This document shows positions 42,859 to 51,769 of a stretch of DNA of 64,000 bases, piece after piece; the first letter of the stretch is position 1, and each line of letters starts with the position of its first letter. This DNA comes from Robinsoniella peoriensis (lineage in GTDB: Bacteria > Bacillota > Clostridia > Lachnospirales > Lachnospiraceae), in the NCBI RefSeq assembly GCF_000797495.1, contig NZ_JTGN01000005.1, positions 429,107 to 493,106 on the forward strand, written 5' to 3'. The notes under the pieces were generated by a model that ran no database searches, had not been told where the DNA came from, and saw nothing but the letters and a program-made list of their open reading frames with translations. The translations under genes were made by a program, and so were the position numbers.

Positions 42859-43630
42859 TAATTATATCTCAAAACAAATGCTCAAAGCACACCTTGACCC
42901 GGAATTTAACGGTGCAAGCAGAAAATTAGCATTCATCGAAAAGTCCGTGTCATGGATAAAAAATATTTTGCCTCCCCATAGCTATCCCTCGTTGCTTGAC
43001 CTTGGCTGCGGCCCCGGATTATATACAGAGAGATTTGCAAAATGCGGATATTTGGTAACCGGCGTGGATTTTTCAAGACGTTCTATTTCCTATGCACGCC
43101 ATTCCGCAGAAGAAAAGAATCTGAATATTAAATATATCCGTCAGAACTATCTCACGCTGAATTTAGCAACACATTTTGATCTGGCTACCATGATTTACTG
43201 CGATTATGGTGCACTGTCAGCCGAAAACAGACGCATAGTCATGAAGCAGATATACCAGCATTTAAAGCCTGGCGGGAAGCTATTATTAGATGTTTTTTCC
43301 ATGGTAAAATACAACCTTTTTCATGAAGAACAAACCTGGGAACTGCACCAGAGCGCAGGATTCTGGAGTGCAAAACAACATGTCGTTCTAAATAGAAATT
43401 GTAAGTATTCAGATAATATCACCCTGGAACAAATCATCGTTGCAGCAGATCAAGACCTTAAATCTTATTATCTATGGAATTGCTGCTTCACACAAGAAGC
43501 CCTGATACAGGAAGCAGAAGAAGCCGGATTTCAGGTACGCAGTGTATATGGTGATGTTGCTGGAAATCACTATGATGAAAAGAGCCATACTATCGCTATT
43601 CTTCTTGAAAAGTGTTCTGCGATCCATTAA
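42785..43630 (+). CDS. Class I SAM-dependent methyltransferase
   Basis: A 281-residue methyltransferase. The SAM motif LLDLGCGPGLYTERF is at about 70-84, the acidic loop VTGVDFS near 94, and the HLKPGGKLLLDVF motif near 157-170. The substrate is not clear; proteins of this form methylate small molecules or rRNA. Good GGAGAG site before the ATG. The terminator and leader ORF upstream suggest induced expression; with an attenuator, resistance-type rRNA methylation is one possible function, but no Erm or Cfr motif was seen. Confidence 0.85.
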   Translation: MFQEIIKNLELPVLYKETESAFWDDNYISKQMLKAHLDPEFNGASRKLAFIEKSVSWIKNILPPHSYPSLLDLGCGPGLYTERFAKCGYLVTGVDFSRRSISYARHSAEEKNLNIKYIRQNYLTLNLATHFDLATMIYCDYGALSAENRRIVMKQIYQHLKPGGKLLLDVFSMVKYNLFHEEQTWELHQSAGFWSAKQHVVLNRNCKYSDNITLEQIIVAADQDLKSYYLWNCCFTQEALIQEAEEAGFQVRSVYGDVAGNHYDEKSHTIAILLEKCSAIH

Positions 43631-43746
43631 AAACCGTAAATATATAATCCGGTAATAATTCGTTTTTTGACTATATAAGGCTGAGGAAAAACTCCTCAGC
43701 CCATTTCAGATACTTCCCCAAATACAATTGCGTTCTGCCGGCAGCT

Positions 43747-44265
43747 TCACTTACTGGAATGCCGCAGACCTGCAAATTCATCTGCAATAATTTCATAATC
43801 AATATATTCACCGGCAAAATCTGCAATGCCAGAATTTTTTCTTCGTAGGACTGTCTTAAATCCAACACTCTCATACATCCGTTGTGCCGGAAAAAGACCC
43901 GCATTAGTGGTTACTATTATTTTTTTCACATCATATCCCCTGATTCTGTTGACAGCTTCCTCAAGCTGCATTGTCCCATAGCCCCTGCCCTGGTAAGTTG
44001 ATTTAATACAGTTATGCCCCACCTCTACATACTCCGGCATATTTCTTGGATCCCAGGAAACCAGCCCGATTGCTTCGCCGTCTAACGTTGTGATAAAACC
44101 ATATTGATCTGCAATCTGAAGATTATCAAAGAAAAAATCATCAAATTCTTCCCAATCAGATCTCCAGCATTGTCCCATTCTTTCATCAAAGGAATAAGCA
44201 TCAGACAATAAATTTAAAATAGTCCCTCTATTAAATCCGCTCACTTTCCTGAACTCAATACACAT
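43747..44265 (-). CDS. GNAT-family N-acetyltransferase
   Basis: A 172-residue single-domain acetyltransferase with the acetyl-CoA loop KSTYQGRGYGTMQLEEA (near 88-104) and the MYESVGF segment (near 130). Substrate unknown. A palindrome at 44294-44311 lies just upstream of the start and may be an operator. The 116 bases between this gene and the methyltransferase hold nothing clear. Confidence 0.85.
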   Translation of the reverse strand: MCIEFRKVSGFNRGTILNLLSDAYSFDERMGQCWRSDWEEFDDFFFDNLQIADQYGFITTLDGEAIGLVSWDPRNMPEYVEVGHNCIKSTYQGRGYGTMQLEEAVNRIRGYDVKKIIVTTNAGLFPAQRMYESVGFKTVLRRKNSGIADFAGEYIDYEIIADEFAGLRHSSK

Positions 44266-44293
44266 GCATCATGTTCTCCTTTATCTGTTATAT

Positions 44294-44311
44294 ATCTGAT
44301 ATTTATCAGAT
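44294..44311. repeat. Palindrome upstream of GNAT gene
   Basis: ATCTGATA, TT, TATCAGAT: perfect 8-bp arms, 29 bases before the ATG of the GNAT gene. Possible operator. Confidence 0.5.
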
Positions 44312-44337
44312 GAACTCCATCAATTTTCAAATACGCG

Positions 44338-44395
44338 CTAACCTTTATGCAAGCGATAACCAATTCCCCATACCGTATCGATATACTCTTCCCGG
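44338..44395 (-). pseudogene. C-terminal tail of an OmpR-type response regulator
   Basis: The minus strand reads REEYIDTVWGIGYRLHKG-stop, the standard end of an OmpR/PhoB winged helix. Upstream the frame is broken by a stop, and a further piece in another frame (to about 44450) may belong to it. Only a fragment of the gene is left. The rest of 44396-44583 shows no gene. Confidence 0.6.
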
Positions 44396-44583
44396 GGACT
44401 TATTTCCTTCCCCCTGAACGCAGCAGGTCAATTTTATTCTGCAAGCCGCCACCCTATCTCCTGAAACTTTGTCTTATTATACTGCATTTATCTAAAATCC
44501 TCAACTGCATTATAAAGCAAACAACACTCCTGCCTTTTACCGCAGAAGTGTCTGTTATACGTTGTCACATACTCATTTCCTAT

Positions 44584-45609
44584 TTATTTTTCAGGGGAAA
44601 TAATATATTTTCCATTAGCACGCAATTCTGGTTTGCTTAATACGCCTTCCAGGTTTTCCAACCCGCAGACTTCATAAATCATGCTACTGACATCCAGACG
44701 TCTGGTATCAATCAGATCCAAAGCACGCTTTTGTGTATAAGGATTGATGAAAGATGCCTTTAGCACAAGCTCCTTCTGGAAAACTTCGAATGGTTTCACC
44801 TGGATAGTTTCATCCGGTTTTGTGAGCCCGAACATCATAACCACAGCTTTATTTCCTGCAATATCAATTGCCTGCCGGATTGTAGACGGCCTTCCCACAC
44901 ATTCAATCACGGTGTTGATCCAGGTCATTCCTGCCGCTTTCAATACCGCCTGAACATCTTCCTTTATAGGGTCAATACAGATATCTGCACCCAATTTCTT
45001 CGCTACTTCCCTTTTATTTTCCACAGGCTCCAGCAGAGCTACTTTGGCTGCTCCAGCCAGTTTTGCCAGCTGCATCATCAATAGACCGATCATTCCGCCG
45101 CCGATTACCACTACCTGATGTCCGGGCTGAATCTCACACATATCAATTCCGTGCAGGCAGCAGGCTACCGGTTCCGCCATAGCCCCCTGCTCAAATGTTG
45201 TATTTTCACCCAGCAGATACACCTGTCTTTCGTTGACTGCACAATATTCTGCAAATCCTCCGTTTACGGTAGTTCCATATCCAATCATATTCTCACAGTA
45301 ATGTGCCGCGCCATTGCGGCAGGGTTCACAGGTTCCGCAATAACAATTGGGATCTATACATACCCTGTCCCCGACTTTGCAATTTACTACTTCTGCTCCT
45401 GTCTGAGCCACCACTCCTGAAAACTCATGTCCCAAAATCGTGGGAGGGGTTACTTCTGCCGCCCCTTTATCTCCCTCATAAATATGTACATCCGTACCGC
45501 ATACCCCACATGCTTTTACATGAATTAATACGTCCTTTGGTCCGATTTCAGGTTTTTTTGATTCTTCCACTCTCAAGTCATGCTTCCCGTAAAATACTGC
45601 ACTTTTCAT
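44584..45609 (-). CDS. Zinc-dependent alcohol/polyol dehydrogenase (MDR family)
   Basis: A 341-residue medium-chain dehydrogenase of the sorbitol/threonine dehydrogenase type. The catalytic zinc site is C37GVCGTDVH and GHEFSGVV; the structural zinc Cys quartet is DPNCYCGTCEPC. The NAD site is VVIGGGMIGLL (near 168). It most likely oxidises a polyol or sugar alcohol. Divergent from a ROK regulator gene whose operator candidate overlaps the start of this transcript. Confidence 0.9.
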   Translation of the reverse strand: MKSAVFYGKHDLRVEESKKPEIGPKDVLIHVKACGVCGTDVHIYEGDKGAAEVTPPTILGHEFSGVVAQTGAEVVNCKVGDRVCIDPNCYCGTCEPCRNGAAHYCENMIGYGTTVNGGFAEYCAVNERQVYLLGENTTFEQGAMAEPVACCLHGIDMCEIQPGHQVVVIGGGMIGLLMMQLAKLAGAAKVALLEPVENKREVAKKLGADICIDPIKEDVQAVLKAAGMTWINTVIECVGRPSTIRQAIDIAGNKAVVMMFGLTKPDETIQVKPFEVFQKELVLKASFINPYTQKRALDLIDTRRLDVSSMIYEVCGLENLEGVLSKPELRANGKYIISPEK

Positions 45610-45640
45610 GATCTTCCTCCATTTTTTCTCTTTTATTTTA

Positions 45641-45699
45641 TACTTATGCGTAACACCTAATCATAAGTAGAGTATATTACTTTATATTTAGAATAACAA
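45641..45699 (-). promoter_or_regulatory. Promoter and operator of dehydrogenase gene
   Basis: Minus strand TTGTTA (45699-45694), 17 bases, TATACT (45676-45671). The perfect inverted repeat TACTTATG (45641-45648) and CATAAGTA (45662-45669) lies directly at the predicted start site. A good candidate site for the divergent ROK regulator. Confidence 0.7.
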
Positions 45700-45761
45700 T
45701 TGATTTTTATCCCAATTTTCTTATTGATTTCTTGTATAAATTGCATAATAATATATTTTCA

Positions 45762-45790
45762 TTGCTTTTTAAATACAGACATACTATGAT
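45762..45790 (+). promoter_or_regulatory. Promoter of ROK regulator gene
   Basis: TTGCTT (45762-45767), 17 bases, TATGAT (45785-45790), followed by GGAGG before the ATG. Confidence 0.65.
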
Positions 45791-45839
45791 AGAAAGAACG
45801 ATAGGTCGATGAGATGAATTTAGCGAATTAGGAGGTTCT

Positions 45840-46970
45840 ATGAGCGATAAAGGAATGACTACCATGGCAGTCAAAAGAATTAACAAAAATAAAGTATATT
45901 CTTTTATCTACCATGAGGGCACTACATCAAAACTGCAGATAGTCCAAAAACTGCAAATGGGTTTATCTACCGTAAGTCAGAACTTAAAAATTTTAGAAGA
46001 AGAAGGTCTGCTTGAAAAAAATGGATACTTTGATTCTACGGGAGGTCGGAAAGCCCGGGCAATCCAGATTCGACGTACTGCAAGAGTCTCGATCGGGATT
46101 GGAATTTTAAAAAAGATGGTTCATTTTGTGGCAGTCGATCTCTATGGTACTGTGATTTTTGATTCCACACTGGACATCCCTTATCAGACTTCAAGAAAAT
46201 ACTACCGGCAGCTTGGACAGGAACTAGAGGGTTTTATATCCGTAAATGTCTTAGACAGATCTTCAATTTTAGGGGTATCCATTGCTACCCAGGGGATTAT
46301 TGCACCTGATGGACAATCTGTAAGCTATGGTGTAATCATGGATAATATTCAGATGAAACTATCTGATTTTACAGAATATATTACTTATCCCTGCCGGCTG
46401 GAACACGATTCCAAGGCAGCGGCTTACCTGGAACTATGGAATCATAAAGAAATAGACAGCGCAGTTGTGTTTCTGCTGAACCGAAATATGGGCGGCTCTA
46501 TCATTACGAACGGTCTGGTCCACCAGGGGATTCATATGCACAGCGGTATTATTGAACATCTATGTCTTACGCACGACGGACCGATGTGCTACTGCGGCAG
46601 CCGGGGCTGCCTGGAAACTTACTGTTCCGCCAACGCATTGGAACAAGCTTCCGGTATGGGTATCACACCTTTCTTTCAGAAATTAAGGAACGGGGATTCT
46701 GACTGCCGGCAAATTTGGGACAGCTATCTGGAACATCTGGCTTTTGCCATGCGCAACCTGAATATTATGATCGACGGTTCCATTATTATCAGCGGATATC
46801 TGGCTCCATTTTTTCTGGAAGAGGATGTGGTAACTCTTCTGAATCAAATAAATTCCACATCACCTTTTACCCTTTCCAGAGATCAGATCATTTTGGGCAC
46901 TCAGGGACAATATACTCCGGCAGTCGGTGCCGCTCTTCATTATGTCAGTGAATTTTTGCAGAATGTCTGA
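45840..46970 (+). CDS. ROK-family transcriptional regulator
   Basis: A 376-residue NagC/XylR-type repressor. The HTH covers about 15-70 (TSKLQIVQKLQMGLSTVSQNL). The ROK domain has ATQGIIAPDG, LEHDSKAAA and the zinc motif CYCGSRGCLETYCS (near 250-263). It resembles the other ROK protein in this window in domain order but not closely in sequence. TTAGGAGG precedes the ATG. Divergent location suggests control of the dehydrogenase gene in response to a sugar or polyol. Confidence 0.92.
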   Translation: MSDKGMTTMAVKRINKNKVYSFIYHEGTTSKLQIVQKLQMGLSTVSQNLKILEEEGLLEKNGYFDSTGGRKARAIQIRRTARVSIGIGILKKMVHFVAVDLYGTVIFDSTLDIPYQTSRKYYRQLGQELEGFISVNVLDRSSILGVSIATQGIIAPDGQSVSYGVIMDNIQMKLSDFTEYITYPCRLEHDSKAAAYLELWNHKEIDSAVVFLLNRNMGGSIITNGLVHQGIHMHSGIIEHLCLTHDGPMCYCGSRGCLETYCSANALEQASGMGITPFFQKLRNGDSDCRQIWDSYLEHLAFAMRNLNIMIDGSIIISGYLAPFFLEEDVVTLLNQINSTSPFTLSRDQIILGTQGQYTPAVGAALHYVSEFLQNV

Positions 46971-47034
46971 AAACATTAGATTATGAAATAATTTTCCATA
47001 CATGCTCCGGAAACTGATCTTTCTGCCGCATTAT

Positions 47035-47102
47035 AGCCAACATTAACACAAAAGTGTGTTTTAAAACGCTCTTGAGTTGATGTTGGCTTTTTTTTGTTTT
47101 TT
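47035..47102 (+). terminator. Intrinsic terminator of ROK gene
   Basis: AGCCAACAT (47035-47043) pairs with ATGTTGGCT (47080-47088), inner AACACA/TGTGTT pair, then a run of seven or more T. Confidence 0.88.
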
Positions 47103-47204
47103 TACTAATTTTAAAATTATATTTTGCGTGGAATTTACCCGGAAAATAGCCTCATTTTTACAAATACATTCAACCTTAATCCAGTATATGGCTCTGTACA
47201 AGCC

Positions 47205-47249
47205 TTGACAAAGTAACAACTTTCCAATATACTATGAGTAGTTACTTTG
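47205..47249 (+). promoter_or_regulatory. Osmolyte transporter promoter with bipartite operator (BusR-like)
   Basis: TTGACA (47205-47210), 17 bases, TATACT (47228-47233). CAAAGTAACAACT (47209-47221) and AGTAGTTACTTTG (47237-47249) are inverted repeats with one mismatch in 13. The arms lie on either side of the -10 box; the GTAAC/GTTAC half sites are 23 bases apart. BusR proteins are known to bind a bipartite site with a fixed spacing of about this size. Confidence 0.8.
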
Positions 47250-47264
47250 AAAGGAGGCTGACAA

Positions 47265-48401
47265 ATGATTCAATTTGAACATATAACTAAAGCCTACAAA
47301 ACACAAAGAGTTTTGTCAGATGTCAATTTTACCATTGACAAAGGAGAATTAGTTACCATAATCGGAGAAAGCGGATGTGGAAAAACTACCCTGCTTAAAA
47401 TGATCAACCGGCTGGTTAAGCCCAGCAGCGGTACCATTACTATCCATGGAGAGAATATTAAAAACGTAGATGAGGTGGCACTGCGCAGGAAAATCGGTTA
47501 TGTCATTCAGCAAACCGGTTTATTTCCCCACATGACCGTTCAGGAAAATATTGAGTTGATATCCAAACTACAGAAGACAGCTCCCGCAGAACTTGCCAAG
47601 AACACCAAAAGAATGATGCAGATGGTGGGACTTGACTGCGATGAGTTTTTGAACCGCTACCCCACCCAGCTTTCCGGCGGCCAGCAGCAGCGTGTTGGTG
47701 TTGCCCGGGCATTTGCAACCAATCCGGATATCATTCTTATGGATGAGCCGTTCTCGGCACTGGATCCAATTACTAGATCAGATTTGCAGGACGAGCTGAT
47801 ACAGTTACAGTCTAAACTTAAGAAAACGATAGTTTTTGTGACGCATGATATGGATGAGGCTGTAAAAATTGCTGATAAAATATGCATTATGCGGGACGGA
47901 ACTATTCTGCAGTACGACACACCGGAAAACATTCTGAAAAATCCGGCAGATGAATTTGTTTCTCATTTCGTCGGACAGAACAGAATCTGGTCCTCTCCGG
48001 AGTTTATTAAAGTGTCAGATATTATGATAGAAAAGCCCATTACGACGGCAAAGGACATGTCTGTCTTGAAGTGCATTGACAAAATGAGGCAAAATAAGGT
48101 AGACAGTCTGCTGGTAGTGGATCCGGAAAGCAAGCGGCTTTTAGGCATTGTAAAGGCAAGCCGGCTCAGAGGCGTGGAGGACAAAACACAGACTGCTGAA
48201 GTATTCATGAAGCAAAATGTTCTGACTCTGAAACCTGAAGAAAGTATCTTGGATACAATCAAACTGGTGACAGAGAATCAGTCATCCACCGTTCCCGTTA
48301 CAAATGAGGACGGCAGATTGGTTGGCTTGATTACCAGGAGCAGTCTGGTAACAACACTGAGTCAGCAATATCTGGATGTGGGAGAGGAGGATGAAGAGTG
48401 A
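47265..48401 (+). CDS. opuCA-like: Glycine betaine/choline ABC transporter ATPase with CBS pair
   Basis: A 378-residue ATPase of the OpuA/OpuC group. Walker [13 protein letters not shown] (near 34), Q-loop, signature [14 protein letters not shown] (near 132), Walker [13 protein letters not shown]. The C-terminal third is a CBS domain pair (about 255-370), which in this group senses ionic strength or binds c-di-AMP. It energises uptake of compatible solutes. The stop overlaps the permease start by four bases. Preceded by AAGGAGG and a consensus promoter with an operator. Confidence 0.94.
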   Translation: MIQFEHITKAYKTQRVLSDVNFTIDKGELVTIIGESGCGKTTLLKMINRLVKPSSGTITIHGENIKNVDEVALRRKIGYVIQQTGLFPHMTVQENIELISKLQKTAPAELAKNTKRMMQMVGLDCDEFLNRYPTQLSGGQQQRVGVARAFATNPDIILMDEPFSALDPITRSDLQDELIQLQSKLKKTIVFVTHDMDEAVKIADKICIMRDGTILQYDTPENILKNPADEFVSHFVGQNRIWSSPEFIKVSDIMIEKPITTAKDMSVLKCIDKMRQNKVDSLLVVDPESKRLLGIVKASRLRGVEDKTQTAEVFMKQNVLTLKPEESILDTIKLVTENQSSTVPVTNEDGRLVGLITRSSLVTTLSQQYLDVGEEDEE

Positions 48402-49963
48402 ATTTCATAGAATATATTCAATTAAATTATATTCAAATCATTAGCTTGCTGGTGGAACACATCAAGCTGACAGCTATTTCTGTGGGACTGGCGATTTTAA
48501 TCGGTGTGCCTCTGGGCATTCTAATCTCCTATGTGAGCAAAGCAAGCAAGCCGATTTTATCGGTGGCAAATATTGTACAGGCAATACCAAGCATGGCGCT
48601 TCTGGGCTTTATGATTCCTTTTCTTGGGATCGGAACGGTACCGGCAATATGCGCGGTCGTGCTGTATTCTCTGCTGCCAATTATCAAAAACACCTATACC
48701 GGACTTGAGAACATCAACCCGCAAACCTTAGAGGCAGCAAAAGGAATCGGACTCACTCCTTTTCAGGTGTTAACACGGGTTCAGATTCCGCTTGCCCTTC
48801 CTGTCATTATGGCGGGTGTACGAATTGCATCCGTCACAGCTGTAGGCTTAATGACCATGGCGGCTTTTATCGGCGCCGGAGGGCTTGGCTATCTGGTATT
48901 TTCAGGAATTCGTACCGTTAACAACAATCAAATTCTGGCTGGCGCAATACCCGCATGTATATTGGCATTGCTGGTGGATTTTTTGATTGGCACCGTGGAA
49001 AAACTGGTAACGCCAATCAGCCTGCAAAAAGGAGATAACAGCATAAAGAAGAAGCATCGAAATATGCAGAAAGGTATTCTGGTGACAGCCGCTGTTGCTA
49101 CTGCTGCCATTCTTATTTTTACTTCCATTGGCAGTACCTCCAGTACCGGACAAACAATTACAGTGGGCTCTAAGGATTATACGGAGCAGGCTATTTTAGG
49201 TAATATGGCAGCGGATTTTATTGAAGACCGCACCGATATTACGGTTAACCGACGGGTAGAGCTCGGCGGCACACAGGTTTGCTTTGGTGCCATGAAAACG
49301 GGCGATATTGATATGTATGTAGAATACAGCGGCACGGCATACAGCGATACCCTTCAGCATCCCCCTGTCAATGATGTGGAACTGGTCTATAATACCGCGA
49401 AGGCAGAGCTGAAAGAACTGTATGATATTGATGTTCTAAAACAGATGCAGTTTAACAACACCTATGTTATGGCGGTCACCCAGGAAACCGCACAGAAATA
49501 TAAGCTTGAAACCATCAGCGATCTTGCAAAGGTTGCTAACACTATGAAATCGGGTACCGTATTTGAGTTCTCTAATCGTGCCGACGGGCTGCCCGGTCTT
49601 CAGAAAGAGTACGGCTTTACCATAGGCGAAAGCCTGACGCTGGATGGTTCCCCCCGATACACAGCATTGATTAATGGTGATGTGGATGTCATTGATGCTT
49701 TTGCAACTGACGGTCTTCTGAAAAAATTTAATCTTAAGGTTCTGACGGATGACAAATCCTTTTTTCCGCCCTATTATGCAATGCCAATCATTCGTGGGGA
49801 AGTGCTGGAGGAATGTCCGGAAATTGCACCCCTTATGGAGGAACTGGGAGAATATCTTACTGATGAAGTCATGATGGATCTGAATTACAAGGTAGACGAA
49901 TTACAGCAGCCCCCCGAGCAGGTTGCCAGGGAATTTTTGACCGAGAAAGGTTTAATCAGCTAA
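48398..49963 (+). CDS. Fused permease and substrate-binding protein of the betaine/choline ABC transporter
   Basis: A 521-residue fusion. Residues 1-215 are a BPD-type permease with five to six helices and the EAA-like loop EAAKGIGLTPFQVLTRVQIP (near 108). One more membrane segment (near 225-242) anchors the extracellular OpuAC-type binding domain (about 250-521) with VGSKDYTEQAILGNM, ELGGTQVCFGAMKTGDID and DVIDAFATDGLL. Such fusions are known in BusB/OpuFB-type systems. With the CBS ATPase it makes a complete two-gene transporter. Confidence 0.93.
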   Translation: MNFIEYIQLNYIQIISLLVEHIKLTAISVGLAILIGVPLGILISYVSKASKPILSVANIVQAIPSMALLGFMIPFLGIGTVPAICAVVLYSLLPIIKNTYTGLENINPQTLEAAKGIGLTPFQVLTRVQIPLALPVIMAGVRIASVTAVGLMTMAAFIGAGGLGYLVFSGIRTVNNNQILAGAIPACILALLVDFLIGTVEKLVTPISLQKGDNSIKKKHRNMQKGILVTAAVATAAILIFTSIGSTSSTGQTITVGSKDYTEQAILGNMAADFIEDRTDITVNRRVELGGTQVCFGAMKTGDIDMYVEYSGTAYSDTLQHPPVNDVELVYNTAKAELKELYDIDVLKQMQFNNTYVMAVTQETAQKYKLETISDLAKVANTMKSGTVFEFSNRADGLPGLQKEYGFTIGESLTLDGSPRYTALINGDVDVIDAFATDGLLKKFNLKVLTDDKSFFPPYYAMPIIRGEVLEECPEIAPLMEELGEYLTDEVMMDLNYKVDELQQPPEQVAREFLTEKGLIS

Positions 49964-50066
49964 TAGTAATAGCTGGAATTCAAACCACGAAAAAATCCTT
50001 GTGACCGGTACTGGACTATGCTATATTTATAACAGATAATTTATTTATACAGGAGATGTATTTCAC

Positions 50067-50708
50067 ATGGAAGAAAACAAAAGTGAAAAAGTAGTTCAAC
50101 TACCGGTTTATCAAAAAATCGCTGCAGATATCGCTGCCAAAATAGCAGAGAGAAAATACCTTGTGGGCGAGAAAATTTATTCACGCTCTGTGATTGCTAG
50201 TCAGTATTCTGTATCACCGGAGACGGCTCGTAAGGCAATCTGCATACTGGCAGATTTGGAAATTGTTTCAACAACAAAAGGCAGCGGTGTTACGATCCTG
50301 TCCCAGGAAAAAGCGTGGCGGTTTCTACAGCAGTTTAACAGTGTACAAACCATTCACAACTATAAAAAAGATCTGCTTGACAATATTTCCCGTCAAAAAA
50401 AAGAACTGGACAATTTAAATGAAAAGGTAGCGGCACTGATCGAAAGTACAAACCGGTTTCAAATGCTGCACCCTTTTATGCCCTATGAATTTGAAATTCT
50501 TTCAGAGATGCTGTGCATAGGAAAAACTTTAGCAGAATTGCGATTTTGGGAACACACCACAGCAACTGTGATTGCAATTCGCAGAAATGGTGAGGTTTTA
50601 ATTTCCCCCGGTTCCTATGCTACATTAAATGAGAAGGATATTATTTACTTTATTGGTGATGAATATTCACCGGATCGGGTCACAAACTTTTTGCTGCAAA
50701 AATGTTAA
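50067..50708 (+). CDS. busR-like: BusR-like GntR regulator with RCK_C domain
   Basis: A 213-residue regulator. Residues 10-80 are a GntR winged helix (VIASQYSVSPETARKAICIL). A predicted coiled coil follows (about 90-128, KKDLLDNISRQKKELDNLNE). The C-terminal 65 residues (about 150-213) are a TrkA_C/RCK_C domain. This order is that of BusR, the c-di-AMP-activated repressor of betaine transporters in lactic acid bacteria and streptococci. Its gene follows the transporter operon by 103 bases. It should repress the operon through the bipartite site at 47209-47249 when c-di-AMP is high. Confidence 0.9.
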   Translation: MEENKSEKVVQLPVYQKIAADIAAKIAERKYLVGEKIYSRSVIASQYSVSPETARKAICILADLEIVSTTKGSGVTILSQEKAWRFLQQFNSVQTIHNYKKDLLDNISRQKKELDNLNEKVAALIESTNRFQMLHPFMPYEFEILSEMLCIGKTLAELRFWEHTTATVIAIRRNGEVLISPGSYATLNEKDIIYFIGDEYSPDRVTNFLLQKC

Positions 50709-50819
50709 TGTCGAGGAATTACGTCTGATTTCCTTGAAGCACTTTTTTGTGATATCACTAAAATAATGACTCTATAAAAATGATGACTTTATAAAATAGA
50801 AATTTAGAAAAACAGGTAT

Positions 50820-50859
50820 TAGTACAGCATTGCACAAATAATTAAGCTATGCTGTACTA
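50820..50859. repeat. Perfect 11-bp inverted repeat
   Basis: TAGTACAGCAT (50820-50830) and ATGCTGTACTA (50849-50859), 18-base loop. It is directly next to MITE-like copy B and may be a terminator of either convergent gene. Confidence 0.6.
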
Positions 50860-50951
50860 GATCGTGTTTTAAAATTGCTTTCTGGCAGCTGTGCGTCACA
50901 GTTTGTGGGAGATTTGTCCCGGATGAAGGGCGCGTAGCGGGCTACGTAACC
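50860..50951 (+). repeat. Palindromic MITE-like repeat, left half (copy B)
   Basis: More than 90% identical by eye to the left arm and central hairpin of copy A (27980-28140), from ATCGTGTTTTAAAATTGC to GGGCTACGTAACC. The right arm is missing. Confidence 0.85.
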
Positions 50952-50977
50952 TATTACGGGCATTGCCATCCATACGG

Positions 50978-51742
50978 CTATCTCAAATCACTCTTCATTT
51001 TTCTGCCAAAAACCAGGGCAGAAGCGCAATATATACAAAATGCATACACCAGAATAATACAAAGGGGTTTTGCCAAATCTCCGAAATTCCCCTGCACAGC
51101 CATTCTTGCGCCATTCACTCCCTGATAAAACGGTAATATATGTGCAATTTTCGTTATGGTGCCGCCTATCATATCCACATCCATCCACACGCCTCCGAGC
51201 ATGCTGACAAGGGTAATGATAATGGAACAAATTCCCGGTGCCGCTTTATCATTTAATAAAGTTCCAAAAAACATACCGATTCCGATAAACATAATAGCTG
51301 ACGGGATCAGCACCAATATTCCTGCAAACAGATATCCAATCTGAAAGCTGTAACCAATTATCCTTCCGGTCACAAACCCAACGCAAAAAGTAATCAGCAC
51401 CTGGCATATGGCTATGATCGAAATTGCCAGTGTATATCCCATTACAAAATCAAATGGCCTCATGGGAGATGCATACAGCCGGACCAGGAAAGCAGTCGAA
51501 CGGTCTTTGGAAACCTGAAGTGCCGTAAACAGCATGACAAAAGTTAATCCAAAAACTGCTATTCCGGGCACAAGTGACTGGATATGGAAAATTGTCATAC
51601 CCGCTTCATTTGGGATACTTCTGTCAATGACCGTCATCACAATCAGCATAACTATGGGAAATCCCAGGCAAAAAATATAACTTAATGGATCTCTCAACAT
51701 TTCTTTTACGACTCTTTTTGCAAACACAATGCTCCTCATCAT
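50978..51742 (-). CDS. ABC-2 type transporter permease
   Basis: A 254-residue membrane protein with six helices in the ABC-2 pattern (first helix YIFCLGFPIVMLIVMTVI, later VSMLGGVWMDVDMIGG and FYQGVNGARMAV). It forms a drug- or lipid-type exporter with the ATPase encoded 27 bases upstream. Substrate unknown. Last gene of the LytTR-DUF3021-ABC operon. Confidence 0.88.
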   Translation of the reverse strand: MMRSIVFAKRVVKEMLRDPLSYIFCLGFPIVMLIVMTVIDRSIPNEAGMTIFHIQSLVPGIAVFGLTFVMLFTALQVSKDRSTAFLVRLYASPMRPFDFVMGYTLAISIIAICQVLITFCVGFVTGRIIGYSFQIGYLFAGILVLIPSAIMFIGIGMFFGTLLNDKAAPGICSIIITLVSMLGGVWMDVDMIGGTITKIAHILPFYQGVNGARMAVQGNFGDLAKPLCIILVYAFCIYCASALVFGRKMKSDLR

Positions 51743-51769
51743 AATCTCTCCTTCCGCTTAAAAGCACGC

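Larger units (their letters stand above)
50709..50977. other. Intergenic region with hairpin and MITE-like partial copy
   Basis: Convergent end of busR-like gene and the ABC operon. Contains the 11-bp inverted repeat at 50820-50859 and the repeat copy B. The T-runs are poor, so a classical terminator is not evident. Confidence 0.6.

Noticed and set aside
47103..47264. Riboswitch in the betaine transporter leader
   Set aside because: The transcript leader after the predicted start site is only about 25 bases, too short; control by the operator is enough.
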